A DNA stretch of 17,704 bases from NCBI GenBank assembly GCA_037439685.1, contig JBBIVO010000035.1:1-17704 (forward strand). The letters run 5' to 3'. A program made the translations under genes and the position numbers. Below the pieces are notes generated by a model. It did no database searches. It saw only the letters and a list, made by a program, of their open reading frames with translations, and had not been told where the DNA came from. Shown here piece by piece: positions 6,352 to 13,125 of the stretch (positions within the stretch are counted from its first letter, which is position 1; every line of letters starts with the position of its first letter). This DNA is from JAGTRB01 sp037439685 (GTDB lineage Archaea; Thermoproteota; Bathyarchaeia; TCS64).

Positions 6352-6663
6352 ATGGCATGGGGTTGGAGAGGTAGGGGCCGCGGATGGGCTGGGCCATGGA
6401 GTGGAGGATGGCCCGGAAGAGGCCCCTTCAGCTACCTGCCACCATGGCAGAGGCCCGGCTGGATGCTAGGAGCTGTCTGGGGGTATGGAGGATGGCCTCG
6501 AGGCTATCCGATGAGTCCATGGGTATGCGCGAGGTTCCCATGGCTCCCGAGGTGGTGGTGGGCCCATCCAGGGTATGGCCTCCCCTCCTATCGGGGCGCC
6601 TATCCCCCATACGGCTGGCCAGCCTACCCGCCCCCACCGGCTCCCTACATGGGGTATTGGTGA
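6352..6663 (+). CDS. Tryptophan/glycine/proline-rich small protein
   Basis: A 103-residue low-complexity protein with 16 tryptophans (about 15%), many glycines, prolines and tyrosines, and Arg as the main charged residue; it includes WWW and ends PYMGYW. No signal peptide, membrane segment or enzyme motif is visible. It somewhat recalls the Gly/Met-rich N-terminal halves of DUF5320-type proteins that accompany NifX-like genes, but I cannot assign it. The intact frame starts at ATG 6352, poorly spaced from the GGAGG at 6335. The better-placed ATG 6345 reads MKNGMGLER and stops; removing one G from the G4 run at 6358-6361 would join it to this frame as MKNGMGWRGRG, so the true start may be 6345. 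It is first in an operon with the next three genes. Confidence 0.65.
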   Translation: MAWGWRGRGRGWAGPWSGGWPGRGPFSYLPPWQRPGWMLGAVWGYGGWPRGYPMSPWVCARFPWLPRWWWAHPGYGLPSYRGAYPPYGWPAYPPPPAPYMGYW

Positions 6664-6675
6664 GGTGAAACTCTG

Positions 6676-6948
6676 ATGTACTGGCCTAGGAGGATGAGGA
6701 GATACCAATACTGGTACGCTTATCCTCCCCATCCCGGAATCTATGCATACCCTCCACCTTACGTCCACCCCTACACCTACCCGCCTCCATTGTATCCCCC
6801 CACCCCTCCCCAGTCTCCTGAGGAGGAGCTGGCAGCCCTAGAGGACTATAAGAAGGCGCTGGAGGAGGAGAGGGAGGGGCTGGAGAGGGAGATAGGCGAG
6901 ATCGAGGCGAGGATAAGGGAGCTGAGGTCCACGCTTGGAAGGGGATGA
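6676..6948 (+). CDS. Tyr/Pro-rich protein with C-terminal coiled coil (DUF5320-like)
   Basis: A 90-residue protein in two parts. Residues 1-43 are Tyr/Pro-rich (YAYPPHP, PYTYPPP) with almost no charge. Residues 48-88 form a charged helix, EEELAALEDYKKALEEE onward, that fits a short coiled coil ending RIRELRSTLGRG. The coiled-coil half resembles the C-terminus of DUF5320 proteins, often neighbours of NifX-like and Mrp genes. GAGGTG lies eight bases before ATG 6676, and the gene begins 12 bp after the Trp-rich gene. It may be a scaffold or oligomerising partner for the Trp-rich protein; that is inference. Confidence 0.7.
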   Translation: MYWPRRMRRYQYWYAYPPHPGIYAYPPPYVHPYTYPPPLYPPTPPQSPEEELAALEDYKKALEEEREGLEREIGEIEARIRELRSTLGRG

Positions 6949-6972
6949 AGCAACCTCGGGAGGCACTTATGG

Positions 6973-7170
6973 TTGGGCATCCCCTTGAAACGCTTCAGGT
7001 GTGGGGTCTGTGGAAACATCATAGAGATCCCCCAGGGGGAGCCCAAGCCGATCTGCCCCAGGTGTGGGGCGCCCGCCACGATGATCCACAGGATTGATAA
7101 GGGACCGCCGGGAGGGGGAAGGGGCAGGAGCCGAGGTGGGGGCCCACCATGGCGGAGGCCTCAAACCTAG
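6973..7170 (+). CDS. Small zinc-ribbon protein with Gly/Arg-rich tail
   Basis: A 65-residue protein. Residues 8-36 hold two CxxC knuckles (CGVC and CPRC), forming a rubredoxin-like zinc or iron ribbon. From about residue 44 there is a Gly/Arg/Pro-rich tail (GGGRGRSRGGG, ending PPWRRPQT). The start is TTG 6973, with GGGAGG nine bases upstream; the ATG at 6969 is out of frame. It lies 24 bp after the coiled-coil gene, in the same operon. The knuckles could hold Zn or a mononuclear Fe; no activity can be named. Confidence 0.72.
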   Translation: MGIPLKRFRCGVCGNIIEIPQGEPKPICPRCGAPATMIHRIDKGPPGGGRGRSRGGGPPWRRPQT

Positions 7171-7227
7171 CTCCTCTAACCCCCTTTTCCGCCCTTTAAT
7201 CCATCAAGGGAGGTGATAAGTTAAAAG

Positions 7228-7569
7228 GTGAATAGGCTCAGGATAGCCTTCCCAACCGAGGGTTATGGTGGCCTGGAGGAGACCGTCTCGGAGGTCTTTG
7301 GAAGGGCCAAGACCATAACCCTCGTGGATGTTGAGGATGGAAGGGTTATGGATGTGGAGGTTATAGAGAACCCCGCTGCCACCCTATCCCACGGCTCAGG
7401 GCCTATCGTGGTAAAACTTCTGGCTGAGAGGGGTATCGACTTGGTGATGGCCGTAGAGCTCGGCCCTGGGGCCTCGAGCCTTATCGGTCATCATGGGATA
7501 AGGATGATAAAGGTGGAAAAGAATAAGAGGATCTCTAAAATTATAGAAGAACTAGATAAAATTTTATGA
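7228..7569 (+). CDS. NifX/NifB-like dinitrogenase iron-molybdenum cofactor family protein (third copy)
   Basis: A 113-residue Nitro_FeMo-Co domain protein. It has the FGRAKTITLVD counterpart of the family's FGR-PYF-VD motif (residues 25-35) and the G-S-G-P-I-V and ELGPGASSL segments that follow. The aromatic PYF found in the other two copies is replaced by KTI, so ligand contacts may differ. The start is GTG 7228; GGGAGG lies 14 bases upstream, which is long, and a stop sits between it and any earlier start. It is last in the operon opened by the Trp-rich gene. A role in carrying or sensing a metal cluster is inferred from the family. Confidence 0.86.
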   Translation: MNRLRIAFPTEGYGGLEETVSEVFGRAKTITLVDVEDGRVMDVEVIENPAATLSHGSGPIVVKLLAERGIDLVMAVELGPGASSLIGHHGIRMIKVEKNKRISKIIEELDKIL

Positions 7570-7757
7570 TTAAATCTGAGAGGTTTAATCGAATTTTATG
7601 CCCTAAGCCTTTTTTAGGATGCCTCTCCACGTCGACCTCAATGGTCCTTTATTCAGCCTTTCCTAAAAGGAGCTTAAGGGGTTCTGAAGGCCTCTTAAGC
7701 CTTAGAGGAAGCTCGATCCTTATAGGGGCCTTAGGCCCTTAAGAGGGGAGGAGAGCC
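7570..7757 (+). promoter_or_regulatory. Promoter region of the ABC exporter with repeated CTTAAG elements
   Basis: A weak stem with T6 (CCTAA...TTAGG, near 7601-7619) could end the NifX transcript. CTTAAG occurs at 7673, 7694 and 7738. CCTCTTAAG (7691-7699) and CTTAAGAGG (7738-7746) form a perfect 9-bp inverted repeat around a TATA-like TTATAG (7720-7725). GGGGAGGAG just before ATG 7758 is the Shine-Dalgarno sequence. Confidence 0.45.
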
Positions 7758-8729
7758 ATGGCGGATGGGGTGATAAGGGCCACGGGGTTGACCAAGAGGT
7801 ATGGAGGCATCCTAGCCGTGGACGGAGTAACCTTCGAGATGGAGCGGGGTGAGATCTTCGGTTTTCTTGGGCCGAATGGGGCTGGGAAGACCACGACGAT
7901 AAAGATGTTGACAGGCCTCTCAAGGCCGACATCGGGAGCCGCTGAGGTTCTGGGCTATGATATCGCCTCAGAGGCTGAGGAGGTGAAGAGGCGCATAGGG
8001 GTGGTGCCGGAGACCTCAAACCTCTACGACGAACTCTCGGGGATTGAGAACCTCCTCTTCATGGCTGGATTGATGGGGGTTCCCCGCGGCAAGAGGAGGG
8101 AGAGGGCTGAGGCCCTGCTGAAGAGCTTCGGGCTATATGAGAGGAGGAACCACCCCTTCGCCACATATTCGAGGGGCATGAAGCGGGCCCTCACCATAGC
8201 CGCAGCCCTGATCCACGAGCCGGAGCTCCTCTTCCTAGATGAGCCCACATCTGGCCTCGACGCCGTAGCCGCCCGCTCCCTCCGACGCCTCATAGAAGAC
8301 CTGAACAGGAGGGGGGTCTCCATATTCCTCACCACCCACTACCTCGAGGAGGCCGACCACCTATGCGATAGGATAGCCATCATGGTGAGGGGGCGGATCC
8401 AGGTGGTGGACACCCCTGAGAGGCTTAAGGAGACGGCGATGGATGAACCCGCCATGGAGATCTCGTTCAAGATGCTCCCCGAGGGGTTCGCCGAAAAGCT
8501 GAGAAGGAGGCTGGAAGGCCTCAGGGTCGTCGATATGAACCATGAGAGGGTCAGGATATACGGGGGCACCCCTGAACTGGTTCTGAAGGAGGTACTCGAA
8601 TTCGCTGAGAGGCTGGGCACAGAGATAGAGGCGGTTAACAGCCTGAGGCCCACATTGGAAGATGCCTTCGTCAAGATAACGGGGCTTAAGCCCGAGGTCA
8701 TGGCCATGGAGAAAGGGGGCGGAAGATGA
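7758..8729 (+). CDS. ABC-2-type transporter ATP-binding protein (drug/lipid exporter class)
   Basis: A 323-residue ATPase that powers the permease encoded next. Walker A GPNGAGKT is at 38-45, the Q-loop region reads GVVPETSN (Glu where many families have Gln, as often seen in this class), the signature is YSRGMKRAL (about 137-145) in place of LSGGQ, Walker B is LLFLDEPTSGLD (155-166), and the switch histidine is in LTTHYLEEA (about 194). The extra C-terminal 100 residues match the DrrA/NatA/CcmA-like class. GGGAGGAG precedes ATG 7758. The stop overlaps the permease start (ATGA). The substrate cannot be told from sequence. Confidence 0.93.
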   Translation: MADGVIRATGLTKRYGGILAVDGVTFEMERGEIFGFLGPNGAGKTTTIKMLTGLSRPTSGAAEVLGYDIASEAEEVKRRIGVVPETSNLYDELSGIENLLFMAGLMGVPRGKRRERAEALLKSFGLYERRNHPFATYSRGMKRALTIAAALIHEPELLFLDEPTSGLDAVAARSLRRLIEDLNRRGVSIFLTTHYLEEADHLCDRIAIMVRGRIQVVDTPERLKETAMDEPAMEISFKMLPEGFAEKLRRRLEGLRVVDMNHERVRIYGGTPELVLKEVLEFAERLGTEIEAVNSLRPTLEDAFVKITGLKPEVMAMEKGGGR

Positions 8730-9460
8730 TGTGGCGGGATGACCTGAGATGCATATTTCACATAGCCCTCAAGGATATGAAGACCTACTACCTCAAGCCT
8801 CCATCCATAAGCTGGGGAATCCTATTCCCCACAGCGTGGGTCCTCGCCTTCTACCTTAGAAACCCCCAGGGCTTCCATCAGCTCGTCCCAGGCCTCATAT
8901 CATTGACGATACTCTTCAGCACGACCGCGGCTGAGGCGGTGGTCATAAACTTCGAGCTGAGGACCGGCTCGCTGGAGAGGCTCCTCCTCGCCCCTGTGAA
9001 CCATTCAGCCATCCTCCTAGGGAAGATCCTGGGGGGAGCCCTTTTCGGTTCGATGATGACCTCGACGGTCGCATTGGGGGCCCTGATATCCACAGGAATC
9101 TCAAGGGTGGACGCCCTCAGCCTCACCCTCATAACAGCCATATCCCTCCTCCTCTTCTCATCCCTGGGCGCCCTCCTCTGCGTCCTCGTGAGGGAGGTCT
9201 TCGAGGCTCAGACGCTCCTCAACATCCCCAGATTCCTCATGGTCTTCCTATCCGGCGTCGCCTACCCGATCCAGTCGATGCCCCCGGCGCTAAGGCAAAT
9301 AGCGTATCTGCTTCCCCTCACATACACCGTGGAGGGGGTGAGGAAGGCCCTATCCCCAGACCCCCAAGGGGGCATCCTCAATGGGCTTATAATCCTAACG
9401 GCGATCAGCATCGTCTTCATAATGGCGGCGGCGAAACTCCTTGAAAGAAGATTTGAATGA
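8726..9460 (+). CDS. ABC-2-type transporter permease
   Basis: A 244-residue integral membrane protein with about six hydrophobic spans, the ABC-2 permease fold. Between the second and third spans is the cytoplasmic loop FELRTGSLERLLLAPVNHSAILLGK, the usual contact with the ATPase. The late segment with SGVAYPIQSMPPALRQIAYLLPLTY is typical of this family before the last span. It overlaps the ATPase gene by four bases and would form a homodimer with it in the cytoplasmic membrane as an exporter. Confidence 0.92.
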   Translation: MMWRDDLRCIFHIALKDMKTYYLKPPSISWGILFPTAWVLAFYLRNPQGFHQLVPGLISLTILFSTTAAEAVVINFELRTGSLERLLLAPVNHSAILLGKILGGALFGSMMTSTVALGALISTGISRVDALSLTLITAISLLLFSSLGALLCVLVREVFEAQTLLNIPRFLMVFLSGVAYPIQSMPPALRQIAYLLPLTYTVEGVRKALSPDPQGGILNGLIILTAISIVFIMAAAKLLERRFE

Positions 9461-9843
9461 TCCTCTTCCCTTTATATCACTTTGAAAACTCTCCATTAGA
9501 TCAATAGCTGCATCATATTGAATAACGATTTGAGCCTTAGAATTTCAACTTATTTCATTAACAATTTCCTTCCCTAAAATTATTGAGACGCTTCATCAAA
9601 TCATTAACAATTTTATAATCTTGAATTTAATTTTATACTCAAAAATTCCTTTTATCAAGGGCCAGAGACATTCTTCAAATAAAATATGATGAAATTTCAA
9701 TTTCCTTTTTATTCACCAAAAAGTTTAAAAATTATTCTTTGCGAAGTCGGTTCATAGGAGAGAGGAAAGGCTCCTTATGCCTTGGCGGCATGCAGGCCTT
9801 CACATGGCCCCCCTAAGCCTGAAGCTAAAGGTGGGTGTTCGAG
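9461..9843 (+). promoter_or_regulatory. A/T-rich intergenic region with the speD promoter and leader
   Basis: From 9461 to about 9740 the sequence is very A/T-rich and has no gene. TCATTAACAATTT occurs twice (9555-9567 and 9601-9613). TTTAAAAATTA (9724-9734) is a good TATA box; the transcript would begin near 9752 and carry a leader of some 90 bases before the SpeD ATG. Short out-of-frame ORFs in the leader show no family resemblance. Confidence 0.45.
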
Positions 9844-10210
9844 ATGGGCATCCACATCATCGCCGAGTTCCTCGGCGTGGGCCAGGAGAAGATCTCCCGG
9901 GTGGAGATCGCCCGGGAGATCATGGACAGGGTCATCACCAGATCTGATTTTAAAGTGGTCTCATCCTGCTTCCATCAGTTCGAGCCCCACGGCGCCTCCG
10001 CCGTTTATCTCCTAGCCGAGTCCCATCTCAGCCTCCACACATGGCCTGAGTATGGCTATGTCGCCCTCGACATCTTCTCCTGCGGGGGGGGAGGCCCCCG
10101 CCATAAGGGCCTATGAGCTTATAGTTGAGGAACTCAGGCCAAGGGTTGTTGAGAAGAGGGTGATCAGGAGAAACCTCTATGAGAAGATGGGAAGAGCGAA
10201 TATTGGATGA
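9844..10210 (+). CDS. speD: S-adenosylmethionine decarboxylase proenzyme, frame broken at a G8 run
   Basis: SpeD-class AdoMet decarboxylase, a pyruvoyl enzyme that makes the aminopropyl donor for polyamine synthesis; some archaeal members decarboxylate arginine instead. The N-terminus MGIHIIAEFLGV, the FHQFEPHGAS segment, and the self-cleavage region ESHLSLHTWPEYGYVALDIFSCG are intact; the serine of ESH becomes the pyruvoyl group. After FSCG the frame runs into a G8 tract (10084-10091) and stops early at 10116. Removing one G restores EAPAIRAYELIVEELRP and the expected end at 10210, so the product would be about 121 residues, normal for the family. ATG 9844 has GGTGG nine bases upstream; GTG 9835 is an alternative. 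It overlaps bpsA. The break is most simply a sequencing error, though a real frameshift cannot be excluded. Confidence 0.85.
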
Positions 10211-11138
10211 GCTCTCAGCATCTAAGATGACGTTCAGGAAGCTATTGGACCGCATAGACCTCCCCTTAAGGGATTTCATGCAGATCCTTAGAGAGCTTGT
10301 TGGGAGGGGGGTCATAGGCTCGGATGGAAAGGGGCTATACCTCAAGGAGGAGGGGTTGAGGGAGATAGGGGGCGTAACCCCCTGGGCGAGGGTTGAGGCC
10401 TGCCCCAGATGCCTGGGGAAGGGGATCCTCCTCGAGGGGGAGTTCGAGAGGCTGGCTGAGGAGTTCAAGGAGATCGTGAGGGGCAGGCCCACCCCAACCC
10501 CAAGCTACTTCCAAGGATACATGCTCGAGGAGGATGTCATCTCAAGGATCGCCCTAATGAGCCTCCACGGAGACCTTAGGAGGAGAGGCTTCATACTCAT
10601 AGGAGACGACGACCTGCTGAGCATAGCCCTCTCCCTCACAGGCCTCCCATCGAGGATAACGGTCCTGGACATCGATGAGAGGCTCGGGGCCTTCATAGGG
10701 AAGGTTGCGGACAGGTATGGCCTCGATATAGAGTTCAGGAGGTATAACGTGGCCGACCCCCTCCCATCCGACCTCGTCGGGCGCTTCGACGTATTCTCCT
10801 CAGAGCCCCTTGAGACCTTCAGCGGGCTGAGGGCCTTCCTCTCCAGAGGCGTCACATGCCTCAGGGAGGAGGGAGCCGGATATGTGGGCTTAACATGGCA
10901 TAAGGCCTCGAGGAGGAAGTGGATGGAGGCCCAGAGGCTTCTAACGAGGATGAACTGCGTCATCACCGAGGCGATAAGGGGATTCTCAATATATCCAATG
11001 AACTATGGAGATGTTAACTATGAAAGCTTCATAAATAAAATTGCAGAGGATGTTGGGATAAATGTTGTGGAGAATCCAGGAATAAACTGGTATAAGTCGA
11101 CACTATTTAGATTCGAAGTTTTGGGAAGCCTAAGATAA
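10179..11138 (+). CDS. bpsA: Branched-chain polyamine synthase, N4-bis(aminopropyl)spermidine synthase family (DUF43)
   Basis: A 319-residue aminopropyltransferase of the DUF43/BpsA family, which adds two aminopropyl groups to spermidine to form the branched polyamines that stabilise nucleic acids in thermophiles. An N-terminal winged-helix-like region (1-75) is followed by a CPRC half-ribbon and the Rossmann-like catalytic domain with GDDDLLSIALSLTGLP and VLDIDERL, both family hallmarks. The DPPET motif of characterised members reads EPLET here (within FSSEPLETFSG). AGGAG lies eight bases before ATG 10179, and the gene overlaps the restored speD by 32 bases. The last 150 bases are more A/T-rich. 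A continuing frame just past the stop (to 11233) suggests that the true C-terminus may be longer. Confidence 0.88.
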   Translation: MRRWEERILDELSASKMTFRKLLDRIDLPLRDFMQILRELVGRGVIGSDGKGLYLKEEGLREIGGVTPWARVEACPRCLGKGILLEGEFERLAEEFKEIVRGRPTPTPSYFQGYMLEEDVISRIALMSLHGDLRRRGFILIGDDDLLSIALSLTGLPSRITVLDIDERLGAFIGKVADRYGLDIEFRRYNVADPLPSDLVGRFDVFSSEPLETFSGLRAFLSRGVTCLREEGAGYVGLTWHKASRRKWMEAQRLLTRMNCVITEAIRGFSIYPMNYGDVNYESFINKIAEDVGINVVENPGINWYKSTLFRFEVLGSLR

Positions 11139-11249
11139 TCATCCCTCCGGATAAGAGGCTAAGGGTCAGATTCATAGACCCAAAGGAGGATATGACCCAG
11201 ATAAGATTGAAGAGGAAGCATTCAAATCCTTAGGGTAGATGAAGATTTT

Positions 11250-12299
11250 ATGGTTGACCCGTCAGAGGCTCAAGAGGTGATCATCTGCGGCGCCGGCGTC
11301 TCCGGAAGCTACCTAGCGAGGCTCCTGGAGGACGAAGGGTTCAGGGTGGAGGTCTACGATGGGAACCCGCTGAGGGGGCACCGCTGCGCCTACGGCTCAT
11401 TTTACTCCATCCTAAGGCCATCCCTGATGAGGGCAGGCCTCGACATCGAGGACTATATCACCTGCTGGGTTGATAGCCTGCTCCTCAACGGGTTGGAGTT
11501 GAGGGTTAGAAACCTCGTGGTCATAGACAAGCCAAGGATGCTTGAGGGGCTCTACCCATCTGAGAGGGTAAGGAGGAGGTTCCTGAGGGTCCCAGATGAG
11601 CTCTTCAGGTGGGAGAGGGCTGGAACCCTGGCGGTCAACGCCTCCTCCATCATGCTCGGGGCCCACAGGCGAATAATGGCGAGGCAGTATAGGGCGAGGC
11701 TCTCAGGGCTTGAGGCTCGTAAGGCCTATCTCATCATCATCCCTGGATATGCCGGGTATGCCTGGGCCATCCCCCTAGACGACCGCGGATACGAGTTCCA
11801 CCTAGGGGCTGGATCCGTTAACTCTGACCCCCATCCCCTAATCTACAGATTGATGGAGAGGTATGGGGTGAGGGTGGAGGAGATCTCATGCGCCTGTGGT
11901 AGGCCCATATCGGTGGCGGACCTCGAGAGGGGAGGCGAGGCAAAGATATGCATGAGGAACATCGTATCCGTCGGCGAGTCGGCTGGAGCCGTATACCCGG
12001 CGACAGGAGAGGGGATCATCCCATCCATAGAGACCTCCAAATGGCTCTATGAGAGCCTCAGGCGGGGCAGGTTCCCGACGGACTACCTTAAGGGGATCTC
12101 GAAGATGCTAAGGGAGTACAGGGACGCCTTCAGGCTCTGCGTCGGCTTCCTGAGATATCCGCACCTCAACTGGATAAGGGGCGCAGGGAGGGCGGCCAAG
12201 CTCCTCGCCGATAGGGCCTGGCCGATCCTCACCCCGAGAGCCCTGATAAGGCTTTGGCTGGAGACGCCATTTAAGGCAGGGAGAGGCCGACATCTTTGA
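11250..12299 (+). CDS. Geranylgeranyl-reductase-family FAD-dependent oxidoreductase
   Basis: A 349-residue flavoprotein of the geranylgeranyl reductase (GGR) family. In archaea such enzymes saturate the isoprenoid chains of ether lipids or quinones. The N-terminal Rossmann motif is GAGVSGSYLARLLEDEG (residues 14-30), then a family-like RCAYG near 47. The stretch GYAGYAWAIPL (about 165) matches the conserved GYaW-FPl, and GESAGAVYPATGEGIIPSIE (about 239) is the second FAD motif. It is shorter than typical archaeal GGR (usually near 390-450), with the middle region reduced, so substrate and activity are uncertain. ATG 11250 lacks a clear Shine-Dalgarno sequence. It follows bpsA on the same strand, but a shared transcript is not proven. 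Confidence 0.82.
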   Translation: MVDPSEAQEVIICGAGVSGSYLARLLEDEGFRVEVYDGNPLRGHRCAYGSFYSILRPSLMRAGLDIEDYITCWVDSLLLNGLELRVRNLVVIDKPRMLEGLYPSERVRRRFLRVPDELFRWERAGTLAVNASSIMLGAHRRIMARQYRARLSGLEARKAYLIIIPGYAGYAWAIPLDDRGYEFHLGAGSVNSDPHPLIYRLMERYGVRVEEISCACGRPISVADLERGGEAKICMRNIVSVGESAGAVYPATGEGIIPSIETSKWLYESLRRGRFPTDYLKGISKMLREYRDAFRLCVGFLRYPHLNWIRGAGRAAKLLADRAWPILTPRALIRLWLETPFKAGRGRHL

Positions 12300-12486
12300 G
12301 CCGCCTCCCAGAGGCACAGGCCACACCCATCCACGAATAAACTCCACCCTAACAGGGCCGTTTAACTGTCGATATCTACCTTTTTGGGTCCCATCGATCT
12401 TATGCGGTTATAGGGAGGGCCAAAGGTTCTCGTTTAGGCCCCTCGCCGCAAGCCTCTCCCTTATCGGCTCCGCCTCCATCCACTCC

Positions 12487-12960
12487 TCAGCGGTCAGTGG
12501 GGGCTTCCACCATCTCCACAATGGCCTTGAGTAGCCTCCTCGCATCTCCAGCCCCTTTCGGGCTCCTCGGCGCGACGAGCCAGAGGTCGTAGGAGAGGGG
12601 GGGCCTCATGGCCCTGGGTATCTCCGCAAGGAGCTCGAGGATAGCGAAGCCCTCGGCCTCGATCCCCGCCCTGTAGAGGACCCTTCTCAGGGAGGCGTAG
12701 AAGGGGCCGGTCGGCAGGAGGAGGGACAGGGCGAGGGACCTCATGATCTGCCTTGGGGAGGCGGTGAGCCCCTCCACCTCCGCAATCCCCTCATGAATCG
12801 CCCTCGCCTCCTCCCTGTCGAGCTCCCTGAAGTCCACGCCGATCCTCTTCAGGATCTCCGGGAGGGGCCTTCTGGGGATCAGGCCCAGGTTGAAGGCCCT
12901 CGAGGCCGTATAGAGGAACCTCTTGCTCACATATAGGAGGAAGGGCTCGAGGTCGCTCAT
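12487..12960 (-). CDS. Hypothetical protein, probably frameshifted near its C-terminus
   Basis: The intact frame gives 157 residues, helical and Leu/Arg/Glu-rich, with the codon character of a real archaeal gene (MSDLEPFLLYVSKRFLYTASRAFN at the start). I do not recognise the family; no catalytic motif, signal peptide or cysteine pattern is visible. The frame ends at 12487 after VEAPTDR. Removing one C from the C5 run at 12506-12510 continues it as VEAPLTAEEWMEAEPIRERL to a stop at 12408-12410, so the full protein may have about 183 residues. The ATG at 12960 is preceded by a TATA-like AAATTTATAAATT (12976-12990) at a distance suiting a short leader. It is convergent with the flavoprotein gene. 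Confidence 0.65.
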   Translation of the reverse strand: MSDLEPFLLYVSKRFLYTASRAFNLGLIPRRPLPEILKRIGVDFRELDREEARAIHEGIAEVEGLTASPRQIMRSLALSLLLPTGPFYASLRRVLYRAGIEAEGFAILELLAEIPRAMRPPLSYDLWLVAPRSPKGAGDARRLLKAIVEMVEAPTDR

Positions 12961-13125
12961 GGGGCAGAGTCTCAGGCCATAAATTTATAAATTTTTTTCT
13001 ATCCAAAGATTTCTAACCTTAGATCATCGATGAGATTTATAGTTTATATGATCGGAAAATGAATCTTTTATATATCATAAATTAAAATTCTCAACCTCAT
13101 CTCACATATTTTTATAATCATGGTT
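12961..13125 (-). promoter_or_regulatory. A/T-rich promoter region of the 12960 minus-strand gene
   Basis: The region lies between two minus-strand genes. AAATTTATAAATT around 12976-12990 is the likely TATA box. The rest is A/T-rich with T runs that may terminate the upstream regulator gene. No RNA gene is seen. Confidence 0.4.

Noticed and set aside
9782..10015. Plus-strand frame of 77 codons across the start of speD
   Set aside because: Out of frame with the unmistakable SpeD sequence and Pro/Ser-rich like a shadow frame.
11210..11235. tRNA T-loop-like GCATTCAAATCC
   Set aside because: The flanking bases do not pair as a T stem and no acceptor, D or anticodon arms are present.
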